The translations under genes and the position numbers were made by a program. From Knoxdaviesia capensis (Eukaryota; Ascomycota; Sordariomycetes; Microascales; Gondwanamycetaceae), in NCBI GenBank assembly GCA_001510575.1, contig LNGK01000005.1:2053234-2117233 (forward strand): DNA of 64,000 nucleotides. The letters are read 5' to 3'. The stretch's first letter is position 1. The number at the start of each line of letters is the position of its first letter. This document shows positions 34,789-46,700 of this stretch, in pieces. The notes beneath the pieces were generated by a model that saw only the letters and a program-made list of their open reading frames with translations, made no database searches and was not told where the DNA came from.

Positions 34789-36335
34789 TTAGGCCAGCTG
34801 CTTGAAATCGGTCTCAATAGAGTCGCAAACGTCCTGAATGAACTTATCCTCATCATCAACTCCCAAGGCATTGGCCTGCCAGGTAGGAACATAGTTCAGA
34901 GAGCCACCAGCAGTGCTGAGGACGTTGATGCAGATGGGTGAGCTCAAGACCGAGCCGGGCTGGGCAAAGGAGATATTGGAGATATGAACAGACTCCTTTT
35001 CAGGGTTTGCTGCGGAGTCAATGAAGGCACCGAGGTTGCTCATCTCAAATGAGCTGTCACGGCGGCGGCCAACATTGTCGGCTGACCAGGTGCGGATGTT
35101 CGGCAAAAATCTCAACAGGCCGATGGGGTGGTCCTGGAAAGACACAGCGCGCTCAGCCAGGCGCTTGGAGATTGCCGAGGCGGCAGCCCACTCAGACTCG
35201 GTCAGGTTTCCGGTAGGGACCGGGTCAAGGCGAGGGTGTGCTGCGTACTCGGCCGAGGCATACTCGCCCATTTCATTGGCGGGGGCTCCGATGGACCGGC
35301 GCATGCTAATGGGGCTAACGGACACAAAATTCGTGACAGTCTGATCAGGTAGAACCCGTCCGATGGCTCGTGCGGCCAGTTCCAGCAAAACACCAGTGAG
35401 CTTGGCGTCGTGCTTGCGTGCGGCAGCAATAGCGTTCTTCACAGCCGGGGCATCAATCTCGCGCACGATAAGCTTCGTTTGCAACTTTCCGGGGGTGAAG
35501 AAGGATGGCTTTGCAGTCCATGTGTTGTCATTGACAGGGGACAGCTTTGTATCGACTCCGAGGAACTTGAGGAGGAATGCAGGGAAAATCACGGAGAGCA
35601 GCGGGCCAAGGAGAAAGCCCCATGATATCGGGAGGCGCTGGGGGGTATCGAAAGGCGGGGGAAGCGGGGTGGTCGAGGTCGGGAAGATGGCATCGTCCGG
35701 GCTACCCACATCCTGGGGGTCAGAGAGCCTACGAAGAGCCGCAAGTAGCGAATGGTGGAAGGCTACACCACTGGGCCCGTCGCCAATAGTGTGCGAGTAG
35801 GAAAAAGCAATGAGGCAGCTGGTGGAGGAAAACGGTAACACGATTAGGCGCCAAGGGGGGATCTCCTGGCTGAACGGCTTGTCGACGTCGGCGCGAAGAA
35901 TCTCCTCAATGGCGTGCAGACGGTCTGATCCTTCGGCAATGGGAGGCAGAACCTTGATGTGATCAACGAGAGATATGGTGGGGACTCTCTCGAAGCAGGA
36001 CTTTGCCAGAGATCGGTTTGCAGCGACAACATTGAGGAATGGGTGCTCGAGAACACATTGTTTCACCGGAGCGAAGATCTTCTCCGGGGAATCAATGACT
36101 AGACCATTGCTGAGCTCGTAGGTGGCAGAAATAATGACTGCGTTGTAGAATCCAAGCTCCTCGCGGCTGATGGTGCGTTGCTCGTTGGCACCTGGAGAAT
36201 TGGGGGCGCGCAAAGCGATTAGCGTGACATATCCCTACTCCAACACCCATCATTGCACACATGCAAAGCAAAAATGAGAGGGTATGAAACGGGAAGCATA
36301 CTGGCTTGCCGACAAAAAACGTTCTTGGAAGTCAT
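34789..36335 (-). CDS. Alcohol acetyltransferase-like protein (BAHD/condensation-type HxxxDG)
   Basis: Exons on the minus strand are 36335-36302 (34 nt) and 36191-34789, with a 110-nt intron (GTATGC...CCAG); 478 residues. Joined N-terminus: MTSKNVFCRQAS|ANEQRTISREELGFYNAV. The short pre-intron piece plus NEQ.TISRE.LGFYNAV is the usual beginning of fungal alcohol acetyltransferase-family (AATase) proteins. An in-frame TAG just upstream fixes the start. The acyltransferase motif appears as SYSHTIGDG (H-x3-D-G), the catalytic His of the condensation/BAHD fold. A hydrophobic stretch (ISWGFLLGPLLSVIFPAFLL) may be a membrane segment. Late in the protein, SNLGAFIDSA and FAQPGSVLSSPICINVLS correspond to the C-terminal substrate channel region. 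The substrate is not predictable; O- or N-acetylation of an alcohol, sterol or metabolite are options. No other metabolic genes adjoin it. Confidence 0.85.
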
Positions 36336-39174
36336 GATGGTCTATGATAGAAACAGAAACAGATCGGCAGCAGGTCGTACGTGATGTGTTGTGTGTCTGA
36401 GTTGAACGACTTGCAGGAGACTAGAGCTTAAAACAGGAAAGAGGAAATAGATAGAGAAGTTATTTTTAGGAGGCAGAGAAAAGGATGATGGAACGCAAAG
36501 GGAGAGATCTCCGGTATTGCAAAGAAACTGGGGAGACGTTTGGCTTTTGGAAAATAAAAATAAAAATAAAAATAAAAAGGAAAGCAAAAGGTCGGTGGTA
36601 CCTGTGGCATCGAAACCAAATCAAGTGGTATTGGCCGGTGAATCGTGAGTACTACGTAGCGTAGCGGGTAAAGATCCACTCCGAGGCCGGCAGGACAGGG
36701 GCTACAGCCAGCCCTAGTACAACATCTATGCAAAAGATAAGCATGTGGAATTGAATTGTCCCGGCCCGGCGGACACATGATGGTCCTCAAGAAAGAATGA
36801 AGGAATGGGGGACCGAATCTGCAAGGTCGCCAAAGTCCCCAGATGCGCGGCCTTTCCGTCTTCACATTTTAGAGTCCTCATCTTGCCGCCGAAGTTCGCC
36901 CACCACAATCCCCAATGCCCTTGAGCGTGACCACTTCGGCAAGTTCATTGTCTCCGATGGAGGGCTGGCCAAAGCCTATAACGATCGCTGTCCGCGGATA
37001 TAAACAGTGCAAGATGGCCACAAGTGTTGTACTAAGTAGCATCGTCGGAGAGCGCGGGTGCAAGCATAGGGAGAGAGCGAGGCATGTGGTAGAAAACTAG
37101 AAACGGGAGCCCACACCCCGTATATACGCCCAAAGGTTGACGTCTTGACGAAAGGCGATCTTCGCCCGTCCCGGGGAACAGACTGCACGTCAAACAGAGG
37201 TTTATGCCGGGTTGTGCCGATCAGGCATTGCGAAAACGGGTTGAAGAAAAGATCTGTGTATCTTCCAGACTGCAGCACATGTTCCCTAAGTGGTAATTGA
37301 CGAAGTTGTATTCGTCCTCGCTCTCGTTGCATCGTGCCTGACTTGGACTTGGTGAGGATGAGCCAATCGATTGGGGACTTTTTCAATGGCTGCCAGCCGA
37401 TGACAGTTGGCCATAGCAAACGCCCTCGTCATCCAGTTTGCATCATTATCAAGTCACTGCTGTTTCTTTTCTTGATCTTTTGCATCGACTTCCGTTCTCT
37501 GTTCTTCATCTACTTCTTCCCTCGCTCGATTTGCATTGACTGGCATTTCGGTTGGCTAAATCAATTCGCGAGAACCGTCTCTATACCTCCCTCGAGTCTT
37601 AAAACTCTTAACCTAAGCCTGAAAATTCACCTTCCAGCAGAGGTAAGTTTGATGCCGACGGTGATTGCAGAAAGCCACCCCCAAACCCCGAATTATCCAA
37701 ACCACACGACGGAAAGATGGGGGCCGGTGTCTCTTGCTCCGAGTTCATTTGTGTGCTGCCCTCCATCATAGCGTTGTCTCTTTGTTCCTCCAACTCTAAA
37801 TCGTCCAATGTCTTGACCCGCAAAAGCTCCTAGTCTTCATGGTTGTTGGTGGTTGACAGAGCACAGACATAGATTGGCGTGCTCCACTCCGTTTGTACGG
37901 TTTGCGAGTAAAAGAGGAAAGGTTAGCTGTATCTCGCCAGGTCTTGCAGGGCACAGAGGTGGCATGCCGACTGTACCCAAGTGAGTGTGCATGTGCTCTA
38001 CATAGCCTAGGAGGATGCGGGTCGGCGTGCGTGGACTGTGATGTTGGATGGGTTACCTCAAGCTAACCCTTCTTTGTGTCTTTTTCTTTTCGTTTGCATA
38101 GATTTCACTTTATCCTCGGACTGGCAACAGCGGTTGCTCAAATCCATGTCTCTGGTAAACCCCCTCGCACATCTATATGACATCGGTGCTATTGTAGGAA
38201 TGCTACTTCTAATTGACAGCGTTCTTAATCGACAAAGCCCCAACGTGTCTCTGAGGCTAGGGCAGAGTGAGCTTATAATTTTTTTTGCGCCCTAGGATCA
38301 TCCTCTCAACCCCCAGCAGACGTGGCCACAGCTTCTTTTCTTCCTCGTCCATCTCGTTCTTTGTCTCTCTCTCTTGCGATTCATCTTTGCCTGCTGCCAC
38401 CCCTCGAAGAAGAGACTAAGCCCCAATCGCCCTGCCCTGCATTCCTCGTTCGCACACACGAAAGCCAAATCGGAAACAAACTCTGTCCTGTATCCTATGT
38501 CAATCCTCTTCGCTGGCCTTGGCATCCGAACACGCTCCTCTTTCCCCAGTGATCTCTCCTCGCATGAATTGACTGCCGTTTCAGCTACATATCGCTGACC
38601 TGGATCTTTCACTCGAATCCTCCCTGGTCTTAGCCCGGGTTGAGACCTTTCCGCCTCGATAGCTCATTTTCGCTACACGCGCGTGATTGTTGAGCTTGGG
38701 GGGCAAACATTTGTTCTCCGGCTTTAGTTTTTCTTGCTTTTTTCTCTCCCTCTCTCTCTCTCTTTCTTTCCTCCAAAACATTTCGATCCGTCGAGGCCAT
38801 TCTTTCTTTGTTCAGAATTAGATCTCTCACATATTACATTGCTCCTTTTTCTCTCTTCTCTTCTCGATTCTTCTCGGCCTCTTCGAATTTGATCCGTTGT
38901 GCACGCCCGCTCAGACTTTCTCTCTCTCTTTCTCTCCCCTCAATTTGTCTCCTGTGAAGCGCATTGTCTTCATTCTTGTTAATAATCTCGAAACCTTCTT
39001 ACCCCCTTTTTTTCCGAGACGAAGTCCACCTTTGCTTGAATAGCATTCCATTTGTCTTCAAGCCCTTTGATACTTCTCCCCCATAATTTACAGACCCCCT
39101 GTGCGTCTTTAGATATAAGACGAGATTATACCCCCCGTGCCGCATCCTAACCATCAGATAGTGGCGCCGCCATC
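36336..39174. other. 2.8-kb intergenic region with pyrimidine-rich leader of RGD1-like gene
   Basis: The left part is the upstream region of the acetyltransferase gene and includes an AAAAAT hexamer run at 36551-36584. From about 38330 to 39170 the + strand is strongly C/T-rich (for example CTCTCTCTCT near 38750-38770 and 38919-38935), as in long promoters/5' UTRs of fungal genes. No convincing coding frame. Confidence 0.5.
36551..36584. repeat. AAAAAT hexamer microsatellite
   Basis: About five tandem copies of AAAAAT/TAAAAA in an otherwise mixed-sequence region upstream of the acetyltransferase gene. Confidence 0.85.
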
Positions 39175-41252
39175 ATGCCCGAACCACAAACTGCCGCCTC
39201 AGTCGACGACTTGACTCAAAGCCTGAAATCTAAGATGTCTCTAGGGGAAGCTCCATCCTCTGGCCAGGCTCCGGCTGGACCCCCGGATGCCGCTGCCGGA
39301 CCTGTTGCCGTCGGGAACGGTGGAAACGGAGCCACCAAAGAAGGCCCCGATGTCGTCGCTCCTAGCCCTTCACCTGTAGATGTTTTGGCAGCCAAGCATT
39401 TGCAAGAGGTCTTGAACTCAGATATTGCCATTGCTGCGATGCTAAATCGTTTGAAACAGAGCATTTCTGCTGTTAAGGTCTGTATATCTCTTTTTCTGGT
39501 GGTTCGTTTGCTCGATATGGCGGTTTGTTTTCTCCGTTTGCTAACGCGTGCATTATATATCATTCTCACAGGAGTTCGCCCTCTTCCTCAAGAAACGATC
39601 CGTCCTCGAAGACGACCATGCCCAGGGCCTCAAAAAGCTATGCCGCATGTCCCACGAGAGTATCCGCCGGCCGGAACATAAGCAAGGCACATTCGCCCAA
39701 GTTTACGATGAGATGATGTTTGTTCACGAACGGATGGCCGATAACGGCATGCAGTTTGCCATGTCACTACACCAGATGTCTGAAGACCTGATGGAGCTTG
39801 CTGCTATTGCCGAGCGCAACCGGAAAGGCTGGAAGGCGAATGGCCTTGCTGCCGAGCATCGCGTGACCGAGTTCGAAGCTGCCATGCGCAAGGCCAAGAA
39901 CAAGTACGACTCCCTGGCCGAGGAGTACGAGCGTGCCAAGATGGGCGAAGTTCGCCAGAGCGGCAAAATGTTCAGCTTCAAGGGAGCCAAGTCGGCCAGC
40001 CAGCACGAAGAAGACCTGCTTAAGAAGGTCCAGGCTGCTGACCAGGACTACAAGTCCCGTGTCGATGTTGTTCAAGTTGAGATGGGTGAATTGGTCTCCC
40101 GTCTGCGGCCCGAGGCTGTCAAGGCCCTGCAAGATCTTGTTCGCGAGACCGATGCGGGTGTGAGCCTCCAGATGCAAAAGTTCGGTATGTATACCTGACC
40201 TTCAGCGGATGTTGTTCATAATCATGGTTTCGGCGTTCGATGCCGGAAGACGCCAGAGAATATCTTTACTGACTATAACCCACTTCCTCCTCTGTTTAAC
40301 AGCTTCGTTCAACGAAAAGCTACTCCTGAGCAATGGTCTGTCGATCAGCCCTATCAAGGGTCAGGGCAACGATTCGCAAGCCCGAAGCCTCCGCGATGCT
40401 GTCGCTTCGATCAACAACGAGAAGGACTTGACCGATTACATTCTCGCCCACCATGCCCGAGTTTCGCCGAACCAGGAAATTCCCCAATACCAACGCCATC
40501 CGGTAAGAACAAGACGGAATCCAAAACGCCATGTCTCACTTGGTGTGGGCGCTCTTCGCACTTATGGATTGCTGACTGATTTCTTCCCTCTTTCTCTCTC
40601 ATTAGGCCCTTGAACCGCGACCGGTCGCCATTGGGCAAACGTTCGCACAGCCGTTTTCTCAATCTCCGACAGACCTTGCGGGCCAGCGTCAACCCCAGCA
40701 GCCTCTGCAACAACCGCCCCAGATTGGTTTCCAGTCTCAAATGCGCCCTGGATCTCGAGGCTCGCCGTTTGCCTCCCCCACTAGTTCTCCTGGTGCAGCG
40801 CCCCCAGCCATGCAAAACTTCCCGGGCGGTCCCCAGCAACCTCCGATGCTACAACAGTCGCCGCCACCACCGAAGGTGTCTCAGCACTCGCGCAGTTTCA
40901 GCATTGCTTCTCTCATGAGCCAGTCGTCAAGCATTCCACCGCAGCAGCAGACCTTTGCCAATCGCTCGTCTGGCAGTCAATATCCCCAGGGGACTACTGG
41001 AGCCCCCCCTCCTGGGCCTGGGCCTTCCCGACTCAGCGGAGGGCCCATGTCGCCCCAGCAGTCTCAAGGACCGCCCCAGTTGGCGGCTCTGAACTTCCCT
41101 CACCCGGGCCAGAAGATGCACCAGCATCCCCAGATGCAGCAGCCACCCCTCAATCCTCCCCCCAATATGATGCAGCAGCAGCAATACCGGCCACCTTCTC
41201 AACCTACCCAGTCGCCCCAGCAATTGCAACCGCAGTCCATACCACCACCACC

Positions 41253-41288
<36 letters not shown>

Positions 41289-42225
41289 ACAGCAGCAACA
41301 GCAGCAACAGCCCCCTGCTCCTAGCTCAGCTTTGCAGAACCTACCGTCGCAACAGCAGCAGCAGCAAGGACAGCCTGCCCAACGGCAAGGAACTTCTCCC
41401 ATGGGGTTCAACCCTCTCCAGCAGAATCCTCCTAGCAACCCTACCAGCATACCTACCCCGGCGATTTCTAGTGCCGCACAGTCGCGGATGCCCGACCAAG
41501 TGATACAAGCGGCGCCCTCGCGGCCCGTGTTTGGCGTCACGCTCGAGCAGCTGTACGAGCGGGACGGCATCCCCGTGCCCCTAGTTGTCTACCAGTGTAT
41601 CCAGGCGGTTGACCTGTACGGCCTGGGAATGGAGGGCATCTACCGCCAGTCCGGCTCAGTCACCCACATCAACAAGCTGAAGGCCATGTTCAACTCAGAC
41701 TCGAACGACCCGGCGCTCGACTTCCGGAACCCCGAGAACTTCTACCATGATGTCAATAGTGTTACTGGCCTGTTGAAGCAGTTCTTCCGGGATCTTCCGG
41801 ATCCGTTGCTCACGAACGAGCAGTACAAGGCCTTCATCGAATCCGTTAGTAAGTGAAATTGTCCATCAATCCATTCGTTCATATTCTCTCTGTCCATGTC
41901 ATTCATGCTAACCACCTACTCCCTCTCTTCCTTCCGTATAGAAATCGAAGACACCATTCTCCGCCGCGATTCCCTGCACGCTATTATCAACAGCCTGCCG
42001 GATCCCAACTACGCCACCCTGCGCGCGCTGACACTGCACCTTGCGCGTGTGATGGACAACCACGCCGTCACGCGCATGGACACACACAACCTGTCTGTGA
42101 TCTTCGGGCCCACGCTGCTGGGCACCCACCCGTCGTCCAGCATTCTTGACGCGGGTTGGCAGATCCGGGTGGTGGAGACCATCCTAACCAACACACACCA
42201 GATTTTTGACGACGATGACGAGTGA
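39175..42225 (+). CDS. RGD1: F-BAR and RhoGAP protein, Rgd1-like
   Basis: Five exons: 39175-39477, 39572-40184, 40303-40502, 40606-41848 and 41942-42225; introns 93-118 nt; 880 residues. The F-BAR domain runs from about 70 to 340: VDVLAAKHLQEVLNSDIAIAAMLNRLK, then EFALFLKKRSVLEDDHAQGLKKL and long helices. It senses and bends membranes. A disordered Pro/Gln linker (about 375-670) contains a run of about 20 Gln at 41255-41311. The RhoGAP domain (about 678-870) has VFGVTLEQLYERDG, the arginine finger in GMEGIYRQSG (R near 719), VTGLLKQFFRDLPDPLLT and HNLSVIFGPTLLG. It accelerates GTP hydrolysis by Rho GTPases (Rho3/Rho4 in yeast for Rgd1) at growth sites. It ends in an acidic DDDDE. The first ATG follows CGCCATC context. 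Exon frames sum to 2643 nt. Confidence 0.93.
41255..41311 (+). repeat. CAG/CAA repeat encoding polyglutamine in RGD1
   Basis: A mixed CAG and CAA tandem tract inside exon 4, preceded by CCA repeats (Pro). The CAA interruptions usually stabilise such tracts against slippage. It lies in the linker between the F-BAR and RhoGAP domains. Confidence 0.95.
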
Positions 42226-43708
42226 AATACAAAATTGATCAATAATAGTGGCTTCACCGACGACGACGCTATGCTAATTTTTTGCGGAGGTGCAATGGTT
42301 GGGGAGACCTTCGTTTCTTTTCTTGGGGTGTTGAACTTAGGACCCTGACAACATTTTTAATGCCTTGCCTTGCTTTTTTTTTTCTTCCTCTGCTTCCAAT
42401 CAGCTTGCTACTCTCTCTCTCTCTCTCTTACCTGGGGTTTTTTTTTTCTTGCAAATTCCAAGTTTAGTCTGAATACCATACCCTCTTCCCAAGTTGCTAT
42501 TTCATTAGTAGATCTTCGGGGTGGGAAGACGAGGGGGCCCTTTGGATTGGTGTTTTTCTTTCTTTCTTGATGAATGGCGAAGTTGGCCATAAGCTTCACT
42601 TTTTTGTCTCATTTCTACATGCTCATAATTTTGTTCTTGTGGTATCATAGTTCTTGCCAATTCATCATTGTATTCATTCATCGTTGGTCGTTCGTTACAT
42701 GAATATTGCCCCCTAAGCCACCTGTGTATCTGTTCATTCGACTGGAAATGACCCGACGCCTTGTTTATCAGATGCAACTTTCCAGGGAACAGCACTATTC
42801 TCAACACTTGGTAGAGCCTGGTGGCACATGAATAGATAGCTGGAAACCCGACCCGTAGTATTTGAGGAGGGGTCAAGTTGTGGTATCAGGTCCTGAGGCG
42901 GACCCGGAAATCTGCTCGTGGCCAACGGCATCTGCAGGTTCGGGCAAGTTCCTTCAGTAGGCAAATGGTTCTATTCAGCATGGAAAACAGTCAAGTGCAT
43001 AGTGCATAGGAGGAAAAGAAGGTCAGATATGTCAGATATCAGAGAACGAACCATCACTCCCCAAATTCGGCTAGAGCAATGAAAAGGCGTGTGTAGTAGA
43101 TATATGTAGAGAGAGAGAGAGAGAGAGATGGGGGGTGATCCAACCGGCCAGAGCGGGTATAAGCCATTGAGAGTGTGGCTTCTTCCTAAGCAAAAAAAAA
43201 AGTGAATGGTGACAAGCAGTTCAACGATGCAATGGATGGATGGTAGTGATGCTATAGCTAGAAAGCAAATGAAACAGAGACAACAAAAAAACAGAACCTT
43301 AAAAAATAAACCCTATCTCACAAAAATCAGGAACAAAGGATAAAAAGCCCCCTATGAGTTTGAATCCAAAAAGCAAAAACAGAATAAGTCAAGCAATATT
43401 CCAGACGAAGAGCCCCTTGATAACCCAAAAGCGAAAAGAAACTGACAAAAGAAAAGAAAAGAGGACAAAAAGAAAGGGTATGGCTAAGACATAACATAAC
43501 AGTCGTGGTCCCAACGTCATTGCGTTGCTTTCTCTACTATAGAAATGTTGAAGATGGATGTGAGTGAAAACAGAACGGGGCCTCCAAAGGAGTAAGTGGC
43601 TACCATCTGTAGCATCAGGTGTTGGCCTTTATAACAAGCCACAGGAGTTGGTGGGAAACAGCAGGGTGTATGGAGAAAGAGCGAGAGGTTGCTAATGTCG
43701 ACGCGTCT
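42226..43708. other. Convergent intergenic region RGD1 / MED12
   Basis: About 1.5 kb between converging genes. It holds a CT dinucleotide run at 42411-42428, a GA run at 43108-43128, and A-rich sequence 43190-43480 on the + strand. No gene is seen. Confidence 0.55.
43108..43128. repeat. GA dinucleotide microsatellite
   Basis: About ten GA units, directly visible, between RGD1 and MED12. Confidence 0.9.
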
Positions 43709-46700
43709 CTACTGCAACCTAATAGCCTCAAACATGGTCAAGCTGATGCTCGTGTCATTCTCACCGACCGTCGGCGTCGGCTCACTCAACATCTCCCACC
43801 GGCGAAAGGCAAACGGCGTCAGCCGCTCACAACTAGCCGCCGGAACCCCCGGAGCCCCGGAACCAGCGACACCAGACGCACCCGGCAACCCGGTCACAAT
43901 GCCTTGCATACCGTACATCGCCGCAATGCTGCGGGCCGGGCACCCCTGGGCGGCGGTCACGGTGGCGCGGTCGCGGTGGACCACGAGCATAGCCGCCTCA
44001 ACCGGCGGGACACTGGGCACCACGCTGAACAGGTACCGCAGGCGCACGTCCGAAGACGTGGTGGCCCACGTGCCGGTAGCCGCCGCCGCAGAGCTGAACG
44101 CCGCAGTCTGGTCAGACGCCACAACTGAGCGGGCACATTGCGCGCGGATGTCGTCGGGAAGGTCGTCAACCAGTAGCAGAGCCAAATCGAATACTTTGTC
44201 GCCAAGAGCCAGTTCACTAGCAATAGCAAGTTCGGTCGGCTCCAAGTCGTCCAGCTCCAACAGGATGCGGGACAGAATGATGACTAGCCGCGCACGAATC
44301 TGGGCTTGCGCTAGGTTAGCTGCAGGTTGTCGATTAGGGCCGCCGGTGGGTGTCTGCACTGTCGGAAGAGCCGGCGGTACTTCCTGGTTGGAAATGTTCG
44401 TGAGAATGAAACGGAGCATGTTAGGCAGCCAGCTAGACAGGACAGACGCTCGGAGTGTTTCACGGCCGTCGGAAGGTAACTCCAGAATATCGCCCAGTTC
44501 AGATAGCTTGTCTGCCATAGCCGGGATAGGACGCGTTGGTCGGCCTGCGGAAACACTGTCGATGATCGATAGAAGGCTCGATGCCATGCGCATTTGAACC
44601 TCGGACGCCCCAGACTCAACTTCATTGACATCCTCCATGCTCATCACCATCGCCGACGCATCGTAATCCCTCTTCCCCGAAGGGACGAGGTCCAGAAATC
44701 TTGTCTGCGCCTGTGCTCGCATCTGAAAGGACACATCTTCACTCAAATGGGGTAGAAGGTTGGTCCAGTATACATTTCCTGACTCGAGTGCCTTGTCCAT
44801 GGCCTGTGCGAACGAATTCTGCTGAGTGGAAGCCGAAAATTCATCATCTTGGAGAGGAGTCGCCGCGGGTTCGTTGTTAGATGATGCAGCCAGTCCAATC
44901 GACAGTTTCAGCTGGCAGAACGGCAGAGTCAAGTCGGAAGACAGTTCGAGAATCCGATCGAAATTCAGTGGTCCCTCTAGCTCCGTTGACTGGGGCAGAA
45001 GGAGTTTTGACGCAAGCCGATCGAGAACGGCGAGCATTCGTGGCGACGCGGTCTTCGTGTCGAGCGCAGCAGACACATCGCGAGGTGCGGCAAGAACAAG
45101 GCCCTGCAACAGGGTAAATACGGCGTCCCAAACTCCTGGAGCATCAAGAGGGAGCTCCGTGCTGTCGTCCATATTACCTCCCAAAGAACAGTACTCAGTA
45201 ATGGCGTCGTTGATCAACACAGCCACTTCTTTGGGGTTCTTTGACTGAAGCTCTCGCTGCTGGATCATGAACCGAAACAACTCGGATGGCGTCATGGTTT
45301 TCGACGTCGTTTCCCGGATAGCGACCATCTGCAGCACTTCCTGTAAGTGCCTATTCGACTCCGGTTTTTGCCGCGCACTCGAAGCAGCAGTCGTTCGGTA
45401 TCCCTGTCCCTGTAGGTCATTAGAGCCTGGAAGAGACGCTTTCAGTACCAACGCCAACGAAGTACACCCGGAACTGATGAGTAGGGGCATGAAGGCTGAG
45501 AGTGGAGGCCGATTTTCAAGACGAAGCACCCGGCGTAGCCAATCCACCATACGCGCGTTGAACATATCCACATCGAATAGCCGTAGTCGCACAAAAAGTG
45601 CCCCGAACACGCGTTGCTTCTCGGCGCCTTCGTCCCAAACGCCTTGTAGGCCCTTGGACGTCGTTCGAAAAAGCCGCATCATGGTGTTCGAGTCGATTAC
45701 GTTGCCACTAGCCAGAAGCTTGTCCATCTCTTCGGGGAGGTCGGCCTCACTGCTAGACAGGCGCATCGCCATGTTGTCTGAGACTGGAGAGCACGCATCT
45801 ATGGCATTGTTCTTGTCAGTTAACACAAGTTGGCGCTCCAACTGCGCCGCCCGCGCTTCTTCGCGGGGAATCCGGTTGAAGAGGCTGGCCAAGGATACCA
45901 ACAAAGGTCGCGCTCCAATTCCTTGGACTGCGGCCAGTGATCCGAGGGTATCATAGAGCGTGTCGGCCAGAAATTTCAAATCTCCCAACGCGGCGAAGAC
46001 TGGCAGGTGAACGTTGATAGTGTCGGTGGCTGTAGCAAGAAGCTCAGGGTCCGAGCTCTTGAGCGCGACTTTGACCACTTCGAATAGCATAGTGTAATCG
46101 TCCGCAGCTTCCAAGAGGGTTATTGCAAAGCAGAACATCGGGATGGAGATCCCCGCGCCGCCATTTGTCGTCGAAATCGTCGAGATGGCCTTAAGAATGT
46201 CTGCACCAACCGATGTTTTAAGTACAAGACCACTGTTCCGGATCGGAACTGCAAGTTTCGCGGCGCTCACGGGCTTTCTCTGCAGGATCGCAGCATTTGC
46301 CAAGCGACCATCGTCCGGGGAGAGAGGAATACCCATACTGTGGCGAACCAGTTGAATAGCATTGGACGTGTCCAGAGCCTCGGCATCGACATCGTACATT
46401 GCTCGTCGCAGGATGTTATTTCGGAGATTCTTAAGAGACGGCTCCAGAGCGTGGATCGGAAGTTCGACGAGGAGACGTGAATCGCACGGCGCATCGGGAT
46501 CGATCCCGTCATCAGGACTGATTCCACCACGAACAATAAGCCATTGAATATATCGAGAGACCTGGAAGTGGCCGGATCGCGCAAGCTCGGATATGACATG
46601 GTACAACACCTGTTTCTTCGACGCTTCTTGGGCTACTGTGGAAATAAGATCCAGAAGTATCCGCGTTATATCAAGACCATTCTTACTCCAATCTGAAAGT

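Noticed and set aside
43689..44597. 302-codon + strand open frame opposite MED12
   Set aside because: Antisense of the Med12 C-terminal exon, rich in Arg/Ser as expected of a shadow frame.
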